From: an uncultured Candidatus Altimarinota bacterium
GTDB lineage: Bacteria; Patescibacteriota; Gracilibacteria; BD1-5; UBA6164
Reading direction: 5' to 3'
Length of the DNA stretch: 7,308 nucleotides
Assembly: GCA_938015605.1 (NCBI GenBank)
Contig: CALLPO010000061.1
Span: forward strand, 1 to 7,308
In this document: positions 1 to 6,818 of the stretch, piece by piece
How the letters are laid out: every line of letters begins with the position of its first letter
Numbering within the stretch: position 1 is the first letter of the stretch
Made by a program: the position numbers and the translations under genes
The notes under the pieces: generated by a model
What the model saw: the letters and a program-made list of their open reading frames with translations, nothing else
Database searches by the model: none
Told to the model about the DNA's origin: nothing

Positions 1-2
1 AT

Positions 3-86
3 AATATTATTTTTCTCATGTATATTTCTTACAAAGTACTTATATCCAAAATAATATCACAATTTGAATCCCTTTGCAAAAAATAG
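3..86 (+). CDS. Possible 3' end of an upstream gene (very uncertain)
   Basis: The plus-strand frame starting at base 3 stays open for 27 codons and closes with TAG at 84-86, only 6 nt before the terminator hairpin at 93-130. That spacing is what a gene end followed by its terminator would look like. The peptide ends in F-E-S-L-C-K-K and is too short to assign to any family. The minus strand offers a rival: under the UGA=Gly code, a frame reading leftward from about base 90 to the window edge is also open. I cannot choose between them from 90 bases, and the stretch may be non-coding. Confidence 0.25.
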   Translation, partial: NIIFLMYISYKVLISKIISQFESLCKK

Positions 87-92
87 CTTTAC

Positions 93-131
93 AAAAAAGA
101 AGAAAAGTTTGTTGACTTTTCTTCTTTTTTT
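93..131 (+). terminator. Intrinsic terminator, 16-bp perfect hairpin
   Basis: Bases 93-108 pair perfectly with 115-130, leaving the 6-nt loop TTGTTG at 109-114. The right arm ends in a run of seven T (125-131). The left arm starts with six A, so the element could also work on the minus strand. It separates whatever lies to the left from the ssb promoter region. Confidence 0.8.
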
Positions 132-194
132 GAAGTTTGGAAAAATGCCTTTTTTATATTTTTTATTGGTTGTATATAAAAAAAATATAAACTT

Positions 195-221
195 TTGCAA
201 TATCCTAAATATATGTATAAT
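195..221 (+). promoter_or_regulatory. Probable sigma70-type promoter of ssb
   Basis: A perfect TATAAT lies at 216-221. The best -35-like hexamer is TTGCAA at 195-200, with a 15-bp spacer; shifting it to TTTTGC at 193-198 gives a 17-bp spacer. Transcription would begin near 228-230, giving ssb an untranslated leader of about 100 nt that contains the inverted repeat at 264-321. The rest of 132-327 shows no gene. The -10 box is good, but AT-rich DNA produces such boxes by chance. Confidence 0.5.
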
Positions 222-263
222 ATGATAGAAATATTGAGAGCAAACTTAATATTTCCTAAAAAC

Positions 264-321
264 AAACGGTTTTACACAACAAACATTGCAAGTAAAACAA
301 CATTTATATAACTAACCGTTT
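264..321. promoter_or_regulatory. Inverted repeat AAACGGTT...AACCGTTT in the ssb leader
   Basis: AAACGGTT at 264-271 and its exact reverse complement AACCGTTT at 314-321 are separated by 42 nt. The right arm ends 6 nt before the ssb ATG. Each arm contains a CpG, which is very rare in this DNA, and the same hexamer AACGGT recurs at 5853-5858 in front of the batC-like gene. It could be a pair of protein-binding sites for autoregulation of ssb, or an RNA stem masking the start codon. The repeat is seen directly; its function is inferred. Confidence 0.45.
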
Positions 322-327
322 TAGATT

Positions 328-789
328 ATGGACTTAAATAAAGCACAGGTAATAGGAAATGTTACTCAAGACATAGAGTTAAAGCAAACTCCCAATGGAC
401 AAAATGTTACAAGCTTTTCAATAGCTACTAACAGAAGCTGGACAGATGGGTCTTGAGCAAAGCAAGAACAAACTGAATTTCATAATATTGTATTATGGTG
501 AAAACTAGCAGAAATTGCTGATCAGTATGTTACTAAATGACAAAAATTATTCTTAGAATGAAGACTGCAGACTCGTAACTGGGAAGCTCAAGATGGTACA
601 AAAAGATACAGAACTGAAATTGTTTGAGAAAATCTTATAATGCTTGGAAGAAAATGAGAAGGATCAGATACTCCTTCAGCTAATTATGAACCTCCTAAAG
701 CTTCTTCAAATTCTAACTCTACTCCAGCAGTAAAAAAATCTACTCCAAAACCAGAAGAAGAAATCAGTATTGAAGATATTCCATTTTAA
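328..789 (+). CDS. ssb: Single-stranded DNA-binding protein (UGA=Gly)
   Basis: This 153-residue protein binds and protects single-stranded DNA in replication, recombination and repair, and recruits partners through its C-terminal tip. The OB-fold covers roughly residues 1-107. It opens with M-D-L-N-K-A-Q-V-I-G-N and contains the typical T-x-F-H-N-I-V-L-W-G-K-L-A-E and Y-V-T-K-G segments. A Ser/Pro/Lys-rich flexible linker (about 111-143) leads to the tip I-E-D-I-P-F, the canonical SSB interaction motif, so the C-terminus is intact. Six of its 12 glycines are encoded by TGA, including the G after W57 and the G of the strand following Y-V-T-K. The ATG at 328 gives the standard family N-terminus; no Shine-Dalgarno precedes it. 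It has its own promoter and terminator, so it is probably transcribed separately from the Bat operon. Confidence 0.96.
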
Positions 790-818
790 TAAGAATTTCT
801 TAAGATTTTCTTAATCTC

Positions 819-849
819 AAACTCTATTATATATTTAGTAGAGTTTTTT
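819..849 (+). terminator. Intrinsic terminator after ssb
   Basis: Bases 819-829 pair with 836-846 (11 bp, including one G-T wobble), with the 6-nt loop TATATT and six T at 844-849. It lies 29 nt after the ssb stop codon. A weaker TTAAG/CTTAA hairpin at 800-814 precedes it. It should end the ssb transcript and separate it from the downstream operon. Confidence 0.8.
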
Positions 850-894
850 ATACTAAAAAAATATTTTCTAGTCAAGGCATTTTAAAGCAATAAA

Positions 895-923
895 CTGGAA
901 AAAAATATATAGATGAATATACT
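895..923 (+). promoter_or_regulatory. Weak candidate promoter of the Bat operon
   Basis: The operon needs a promoter between the ssb terminator (ends 849) and the ATG at 958. The best -10-like hexamer I see is TATACT at 918-923. The -35 position around 895-900 (CTGGAA) matches poorly. Nothing else in 850-957 stands out: the region is A/T-rich, with no repeat, no RNA motif and no Shine-Dalgarno. The location is supported mainly by elimination. Confidence 0.25.
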
Positions 924-957
924 CTAAATACACAAAATAATTTATTAAATATTACTC

Positions 958-1914
958 ATGAGTTCAGAAGAAAATACAACAATTATAGAGAAAAAGGCAC
1001 TTATAGAAAAAGTGATTGCAGAAGTACATAAAAAAATTATAGGGCAAGAAAAACTTGTAAGAGACCTAATTATTGGTTTACTTACTTGATGACATATTCT
1101 ACTTGAATGAGTGCCTTGAGTAGCTAAGACTCTAACAATTGATACTCTCAGTAAAACTATAGACCTAGATTTTTCTAGAGTACAATTTACTCCTGATTTA
1201 CTTCCTAGTGATCTGATTGGTACTCAAATATACAATCAATCAAAAAGTGATTTTGAAACCAAAAAATGACCCATCTTTACAAACTTCTTGTTGGCAGATG
1301 AAATCAATAGGGCTCCTTCTAAGGTTCAATCAGCTCTTCTAGAAGCAATGGCTGAAAAACAAATCACTATCTGAGATGAGAGTTTCAAACTATCAGATCC
1401 TTTTATAGTACTGGCAACTCAAAACCCAATTGAACAATCAGGAACGTACAAACTCCCAGAAGCTGAGCTGGATAGATTTATGATGAAGAGCTATGTTGAG
1501 TACCCTTCTCAAGAAGAAGAAGCTGAAATTCTAAGTAAATTAGATAGTATAGAACATGATAAAGTAAGTAAAGTAATTAAGAAAAAAGAGATTCTAGAAA
1601 TCCAAAAAATTGTCTCAGATATCCATGTATCAGAAAATATCATAGCCTATATCACTGATATAATTGCAGTAACTAGAGCTAAGCATAAATTCCTTTCTTA
1701 TTGAGTATCACCTAGATGAAGTATTTCTCTTGTAAAAGCTGCTAAGGTAGTTGCTTTTCTTGATTGAAGGGACTTTGTTATTCCTGAGGATATCAAAGAA
1801 ATCGCAGGTTCAGTGTTAGCTCACAGACTTGTACTTAACTATGATGCTATTGCAGAGGATATAACTTCTGAAAGTATAGTGAATGAAATTTTAAATAGTG
1901 TGAAGATAAAATAA
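958..1914 (+). CDS. moxR: MoxR-family AAA+ ATPase (UGA=Gly)
   Basis: This 318-residue cytoplasmic AAA+ ATPase is of the MoxR type, thought to act as a chaperone-like remodeler for VWA-domain partner proteins. Motifs in order: I-I-G-Q at 27-30; Walker A G-V-P-G-V-A-K-T at 51-58; Walker B L-L-A-D-E with I-N-R-A-P at 111-120; sensor 1 A-T-Q-N-P at 153-157; the arginine-finger segment L-P-E-A-E-L-D-R-F at 166-174; and sensor 2 G-V-S-P-R-G-S at 249-255. Length and order are typical for MoxR. Nine glycines are TGA-encoded, including G44-G45, both glycines of the Walker A loop and the G before S-I-S-L, which makes this gene the clearest proof of the recoding. It is the first gene of the operon and overlaps the next by one base (TAATG). 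The ATG at 958 is the first start giving a normal family N-terminus. Confidence 0.96.
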
Positions 1915-2738
1915 TGACTTCAAAGTACAAAAATCTGGAAATAACTATCAAGAAAAAACTCTCTGGGGATTTTCTTGGGAGTTTTCAGAGTGCATTTAAA
2001 TGACTATGAAGTGAGTTTGATTCTCTCAGAGAATATATCCCTGGAGACAGTATTAAATCAATTGATTGGAAATCTACAGCTAAACTCTGAGATGTTCATG
2101 TAAAAAATTATGAAGAAGAAAAAAATCTCAAAGTATTGTTTCTTATTGATAACTCAGCAAGTCTCAGCTTCTGATCTGAGGACAAGACTAAGAGAGAAAT
2201 TCTTGAAGAAGTATTTTATCTTCTAGCTCAATCCTCTATTTCTACTGGACACAGTGTTGGTTCTTTTATCAACAATACTTTCATAGATTTCAAAAAATCT
2301 GAGGATAATATTATTAGAATACTAAATACTATTAATATACAAAGTCCCCTCCTAGATCTCCATCAAGGGAGAGGAAAAGAAATAAAAAAATATAATATTA
2401 AGAACTCACTTATTTTTGTATTGACTGATAGTCTAGAAATAGATACTGCTCAACTGAAATATCTAGGAATTTCAAATGAAATAGTACTTGTAAATATATT
2501 TGATTTCTTTGAGAATAATCTGACTAAAGAAAATTTTGAAACAAATTTTGGTGGAAAAATTAGTGCTCTATTTCTTGGAAAAACAAAGAAGCAAAAAAAC
2601 TATATTAAGATGAGAGTACACAAAATTAATGCACTCAAAAAGACTCTCAAGAAACTCAAGGTTGAATACCTCAGACTTGATAATAGAGATGATATTTTTC
2701 TCCAATTTTATAAATTCTTTAATAGTTACAAAAGTTAA
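1914..2738 (+). CDS. DUF58 protein, short soluble form (MoxR partner)
   Basis: This 274-residue protein belongs to the DUF58 family, which almost always sits next to moxR and is regarded as an adaptor with a degenerate VWA-like fold. The family signature is clear at residues 34-58: E-F-D-S-L-R-E-Y-I-P-G-D, then I-D-W-K-S-T-A-K-L-G, followed by V-K-N-Y-E-E-E-K. A MIDAS-like D-N-S-A-S (79-83) follows a hydrophobic strand, and V-L-T-D-S at 169-173 resembles the second metal-site loop. No transmembrane segment is visible, so this is the short cytoplasmic type found in Bat operons rather than the longer membrane-bound type. Four TGA codons are read as Gly, among them G30, G32 and the conserved G after A-K-L. 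The start overlaps the moxR stop by one base, implying translational coupling. The C-terminal third is Lys/Asn-rich and less conserved. Confidence 0.93.
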
Positions 2739-2739
2739 C

Positions 2740-3804
2740 ATGAAAAGGTTTTTTATCATAATCCTGATTACAATAATAAGTATAGCTTCAGTTTTTGCAG
2801 AAACTACTATTAATTTTTCTAGCGATAAAAAAAGCTATGATATAGAAGATATAATTCAGTTAAATGTTACTATTAATACTGATACTCCCTGAGATAACCA
2901 AATCTATATTCAATGAGCTGAAACCTTCCAAATTATATCTAAAAGAGAAAGTCACAGTAGTGTTAATATAAATGGTGAAAAAAAATCTAGTGTGACTCTG
3001 AGTCTTTGACTCCTTGCCCCTGATAAATGAGATTACACACTCTGACCAGTAACTGTTTCTAACTGAGATGAGGTAAATCTATCTAATTCAATTGATGTTG
3101 AAATAAAAGGTGAAAGAATAATGGTAAATAACAAGTTTGATACTATACAAAAAAATCTCTGAAATGATAAATCAGAGCAAAAAGATAATCCAGATGAGGA
3201 TGTTGATATTGATAGTGTCGATTTATGAGAAACAAATACTACTGAAGAGATTGTTCCCAAAATAATTATATGAGTTGATGGAGAAGAAATGACTGACATA
3301 TATAGGGATAAGTGATTTTTATACTCTTATGCATTATTAAAGAAGCTGCTGAGTATTCTAGCACTTATAGTTATATCAATAATTGCTATTGTTCTTTGAA
3401 GAAAATACTTACAAAAATATTTGCAGTTCAAAGAAGAAAATAGAGAAGAAGAAATAGTAGAAATTATTAAAGAAGAAATAGAAATTGATTATCCTTCCCT
3501 TCTTAACAATCTTAAAAATAATTATCTAGATTCAAGTAAAGAAATATTCTATGCACAAACTTGAGAAGTTTATAGAATATATTTAGATGATAAAATTCAG
3601 CAATGACTCTCTAAATGAAGTCTAAAAGAAGTGCAATCATTCCTTAAAAAAGTCAGCATAGATAAAGAAGTAAAAACGAAATTAATTAATTTTTATAAAA
3701 AAATATATTTTCCTGAATACAATACTTGGGAAGATAATATAGAAGAAAGACACAATGTATTAGAGGAACTTGAAAAGTTTATAATTGTAAAAAATTTTAA
3801 ATAA
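2740..3804 (+). CDS. batD: BatD-like membrane protein (signal peptide, beta domain, TM, cytosolic helical domain)
   Basis: This 354-residue protein has the layout of BatD ('oxygen tolerance') proteins. Residues 1-20 are a signal peptide (K-R, hydrophobic core, ending V-F-A before E-T). An extracytoplasmic beta-rich domain begins with I-N-F-S-S-D-K-K-S-Y, the usual family opening, and continues to about 125. A charged, probably disordered linker (about 130-190) leads to one transmembrane helix at about 202-219, then a cytosolic, mostly helical domain (about 240-354). The cytosolic part has the leucine/lysine spacing and final K-I-Y-F-P-E-Y of the BatD C-terminal region. The N-terminal beta domain is short; many BatD proteins carry two or three such modules. 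Fourteen glycines are TGA-encoded. The gene starts 1 nt after the DUF58 stop and ends 4 nt before batA. The assignment rests on architecture plus position more than on sharp sequence motifs. Confidence 0.75.
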
Positions 3805-3808
3805 TAGT

Positions 3809-4804
3809 ATGCAAATATTTGATATACATTTCTTACAACCACTCTATTTTTATGGGTTTATTCTTGTACCTATTTTTCTATACCTCTACATAAGACAGCA
3901 GAAGAAATCAGCACTTACCATTAACTTTAGTCAGGATTTACAACAGGTATTTTGAAAAAATAACACCCAATACTACATTAAGTTGCTCTTTATTTTCCTT
4001 ACTTTCTCAGTATTTATTTTATTACTCACTGATCCACATAAAGCTGATATTAAACAAAACATTAGCAAAAATTGAATAGATATTATTCTTGCTCTAGATA
4101 TATCTAAATCAATGGAAGCTACAGATTTAGCCCCAAATAGATTAGAGAAGGCAAAGGAAACGATTGTAGGTTTTATAGAAAAACAAAAAACAAACAGAGT
4201 GTGATTAATTGTGTTCGCTGGTAAACCAATTTCAAGTGTTCCACTCACATTTGATTATAATATCCTTATTGAAACTCTAGAAAGTTTTACCACCGATACT
4301 CTCAATCAAAATGTAAATTGACTTGATTGAACAGCTATTGGAGATTCACTACTGATGTCTAAAAACTTATTTTGAACCTGAGCAAGAGAAAAAACTATAA
4401 TTCTCCTTACTGATTGAGATGCTAATAGATGAGTAGATCCAGTTATTGCTAGTAAATTACTAGCAGAAGAGAAAATAAAAATTTATACAATCTGATTATG
4501 AAGTCCCCAGGGGTGAATGATTGAAGTTCAACAATGATCATTCAAGCAGCAAATGAGAATACCTCCCCTCAATGCTACATCACTTAAAGAAATTGCAAAG
4601 AACACTTCTGGTTTTTTCTTTAGAGCAACTGATAATACAACACTTGAAAAGATTTTTAAAAAACTAGAAGAACTAGAAAAAAATGATATAGAAGTAAAAG
4701 TTATTAAAAACTTCAGTGATTATTATCCACCCTTTATATATACACTTATCGTTCTACTTACTTGATTATTCTCTCTAGAAATTAGGAGACCTAAAACACA
4801 TTAA
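3809..4804 (+). CDS. batA: BatA-like membrane-anchored VWA-domain protein
   Basis: This 331-residue protein carries a von Willebrand A domain with a complete MIDAS metal site: D-I-S-K-S at 97-101, T175 in G-L-D-G-T-A-I-G, and D202 in L-L-T-D-G-D. Two N-terminal transmembrane helices (about 14-28 and 57-74) and one at the C-terminus (about 308-324) anchor it in the membrane; this TM-TM-VWA-TM plan is the BatA/BatB pattern. The N-terminal L-x-x-P-L-Y-F-Y-G segment resembles the BatA N-terminal region (L-x-x-P-x-x-L). Fourteen TGA codons are Gly, several inside the VWA core (V-G-L-I-V-F-A-G, D-G-D, G-L-G-S). The segment around 240-256 (Q-Q-G-S-F-K-Q-Q) matches the usual Bat insert before the last strand. 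It probably binds Mg2+ and a protein partner at the membrane, remodelled by MoxR. It ends 3 nt before batB. Confidence 0.92.
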
Positions 4805-4807
4805 TTT

Positions 4808-5824
4808 ATGGATCTAACAAACTTCACTTCTCTGACAATAACAATATTTATCATACTTGTTCTATGATGAAGTGTTTTAATGTATAGATTTTTTAAAAGG
4901 AGAGAGAAATTAAAGAAAAAATATAAACTGTTATTTGTGCAATCCAAATATTATTATATCAAGTATATTTTCCTTCTTCTAACTTTAATAGTTACATCAC
5001 TCTGATTATTTGGAATTAAATATTGAGAAAAAACAGACAAACAAGAGGTAAATGGAATTGATATTTCCCTTGTAGTTGATGTGAGTAAATCAATGAATGC
5101 ACTTGATTTTTCTGATTGAGAATATGCAATTTCTAGACTTGATTTCACTAAGGCTCTTATCTCTCAATACATTATAAATAACCCTGAAAATAGATACTGA
5201 TTAGTAATCTTTGCTGGGGACGCTATTAGTACATCTCCACTCACCACAGACCATTCAGCCTTTCTTACTTTTTTACAAAATGTGAATTATCAAAATCTTA
5301 ATATTCAGTGAACCAACTTAGAAAAAGCTGTTGATTTATGAGTGGAAAGGTTGTATTCTCAAAAGGGTGATGAAGATAGAGCAAAAGCTCTTATAATCCT
5401 ATCAGACTGATGAGATGAGTGAGAAGAAGTGAACTTTGATTACATTAGTTCTCTTCTAGATGCAAAAACAGTCAGTAGTTTTGTTATATGAATATGAAAA
5501 GAATCTTGAGAAAAAATTCCAACAGGCCAAGATCTCTTTTGAAATATATCATATCAAAAATATAAATGACAAAATGTAATCACCAAACTTAATAGTAAGA
5601 TACTTTCATCACTTTCTTCCAGTATTAAATGAGAATATGTAAAAGCAAATAAAATTGAGGATTTAGATACCATTACCTCATCAATTAATAGGTTAGAAAA
5701 AAAAGCAATTGAAGTAGCTGGTTGAGAAAATAAAAAAGATTTCTGAAGAATTCTCTCTATAATTTCTGTAATTTTCTTTATCTTGTATTTATTGTTTAAT
5801 ATCAGAGTAAAAGAAAAACATTAA
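4808..5824 (+). CDS. batB: BatB-like membrane-anchored VWA-domain protein
   Basis: This 338-residue protein is the second VWA protein of the operon and is paralogous in plan to its neighbour. It has N-terminal helices at about 8-25 and 51-70, a VWA domain, and a C-terminal helix at about 314-331. The MIDAS is intact: D-V-S-K-S at 91-95, T169 in I-Q-G-T-N-L, and D200 in L-S-D-G-G-D. The core strand Y-G-L-V-I-F-A-G (130-137) is well kept. Nineteen of its 25 glycines are TGA-encoded, including both in the S-D-G-G-D metal loop, so a standard-code reading destroys it entirely. A lysine/arginine cluster at 30-39 follows the first helix, consistent with a cytoplasmic loop. Tandem batA-batB is standard, and the pair is assumed to act in one complex. 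The distinction between A and B rests on order; the VWA assignment is firm. Confidence 0.92.
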
Positions 5825-5888
5825 CACAAATTCTCCTAATCCCCTTTATTAAAACGGTAAAAAACAATATTAATTCTGAATTATTACT
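5825..5888 (+). promoter_or_regulatory. 64-nt batB-batC gap with an AACGGT element
   Basis: This is the only sizeable gap inside the operon. It shows no terminator hairpin, so read-through from batB is expected. It contains AACGGT at 5853-5858 within AAAACGGTAAAA, the same hexamer that forms both arms of the inverted repeat before ssb and that occurs nowhere in the genes. An internal promoter or a regulator site is possible; I see no convincing -35/-10 pair. Confidence 0.3.
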
Positions 5889-6782
5889 ATGGCAAAAGCA
5901 CTCCTCTACATCTTCATTTGAATACCTCTTGCAATAATAGTTCTTATTGCAATCTATTTTGGATATATTTATTATGCAGTCACTTCAATTACACCTAGAA
6001 ACACAGATATAACAAAAGCATATACTCCTGAAGCAAAATACAATGCCTATTTAGAAAAATGAAACATCTTATATACTTGAACTTACTTAACTGGGCTAAC
6101 TCTAGAAACAAAAATTCCTCTCCTAGAAGAATCTGTAGACAGTTATTCTGAAGCACTTGGATTATTTTCAAATGAATATACAGCTAAAAATCTTGAATTT
6201 GTTCAAGAAAAGTTAAGGATTGCAAGATTAGAACTTCAAAAACAAAAAGAAGAGCAAAAAAAGAAGGAAGAAGAAAATAAAGAGACAGAATCTAAAAATT
6301 GAGAAAATTCTAACCAAGAAGGTTGAGAGCAAAAAGAAAAACAATGAGAGAAACAATGAGAAAAGTGAGAATCTTCTGATAAAAACTGAGAAGAGAAGGA
6401 TACATCAAAACAATCAGAAGATTGAAAACAATTATCACACAGTGATAATCAATGAGAAGAATGAGAATGAGATGCTCAGTGAGATAAATGATGAGAAGAA
6501 GAAGAAGATAATGATACAGAAGAAGGCCAATATGATACAGAGTGAAAAAACTCAGATGAATGATCAGAAGAGTGAGAGCAATGATTATCACAAGAAACAA
6601 AAAAAGCTCTTGAAAAACAGGCACAAGAATTACAAGAACAGCAATGAGAAATAGGTAAATTTTATAATAAAAACTATAAGGAATCTACTTCACGTTCACC
6701 TTTTGATAACTTTGCTGATATATTCTGAAGAGGTCAGTTTGATAATGGTATGTTAGATGAAAATGAAGAGAAAGACTGGTAA
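5889..6782 (+). CDS. batC: BatC-like protein: TM anchor, partial TPR-like region, acidic Gly-rich disordered segment
   Basis: This 297-residue protein is the last gene of the operon. Residues 6-30 are a hydrophobic anchor. Residues about 49-116 look like a degenerate TPR region: A-K-Y-N-A-Y-L-E-K-G-N, then S-V-D-S-Y-S-E-A-L and A-K-N-L-E-F-V-Q-E-K-L, the spacing typical of BatC-type TPR proteins. Residues about 115-230 are strongly low-complexity (Glu, Lys, Gly, Gln, Ser, Asp) and surely disordered. A predicted helix rich in K/E/Q follows (236-254), then a short tail of less biased sequence containing P-F-D-N-F-A-D-I-F-G and ending K-D-W. About 22 codons are TGA, most in the low-complexity part, where UGA-Gly alternates irregularly with Glu. 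BatC proteins often carry such tails. The role is presumed to be a scaffold or linker in the VWA complex. Bat membership is well supported by context; the exact subunit name is less certain. Confidence 0.75.
6229..6654 (+). repeat. Low-complexity acidic/Gly tract inside the batC-like gene
   Basis: The coding strand here is purine-rich (runs of GAA, GAG, AAA, TGA, CAA), encoding a Glu/Lys/Gly/Gln/Ser/Asp segment of about 140 residues. No exact tandem unit repeats more than a few times; words such as CAATGAGA and AATGAGAA recur irregularly. The bias creates long open frames on both strands that are not genes. Such tracts are prone to slippage and to length variation between strains. Confidence 0.7.
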
Positions 6783-6783
6783 T

Positions 6784-6811
6784 AAAAAAAAGAGCATAAG
6801 CTCTTTTTTTT
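6784..6811. terminator. Bidirectional terminator between convergent genes
   Basis: Bases 6784-6795 pair perfectly with 6800-6811 (12 bp; eight A-T pairs then G-A-G-C) around the 4-nt loop ATAA. The right arm ends in nine T and the left arm begins with eight A, so it works in both directions. It begins 2 nt after the batC-like stop and ends 7 nt before the stop of the minus-strand gene, so it should terminate both. Confidence 0.9.
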
Positions 6812-6818
6812 TATTTAC

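Noticed and set aside
93..130. CRISPR-like or mobile-element inverted repeat
   Set aside because: It is a single perfect hairpin with a short loop and a T tract, with no repeat series, transposase or target duplication. A terminator explains it fully.
1081..1140. UGA as tryptophan (Mycoplasma-type code 4)
   Set aside because: The Walker A region would read W at positions that must be small glycines for phosphate binding, and known Trp positions elsewhere use TGG.
2421..2738. Separate 105-residue gene starting at ATG 2421
   Set aside because: It is in frame with the DUF58 gene and is simply the part after its last TGA codon; the DUF58 signature upstream in the same frame shows that the real start is 1914.
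3033..3299. Minus-strand frames within the batD, batA and batB-like genes (3033-3299, 3973-4248, 4954-5148) and within DUF58 (2568-2759)
   Set aside because: All lie opposite well-supported genes, lack family motifs, and arise from the AT-rich composition.
6310..6624. Minus-strand frame of 104 codons, Leu/Ile-rich, opposite the batC-like gene
   Set aside because: It is the mirror of the purine-rich low-complexity coding strand: runs of GAA/AAT become TTC/ATT and look hydrophobic. It has no family features, and the plus-strand frame is supported by the operon, the TPR-like region and the adjacent terminator.
6442..6654. Plus-strand frame of 70 codons rich in Lys/Asn/Glu inside the batC-like gene
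   Set aside because: This is an off-frame shadow of the low-complexity tract; the correct frame runs through from 5889 to 6782 with TGA read as Gly.
328..6782. Array of pseudogenes broken by many stop codons
   Set aside because: Every interrupting stop is TGA and never TAA or TAG, no frameshift is needed anywhere, and the TGA positions match conserved glycines. This is recoding, not decay.
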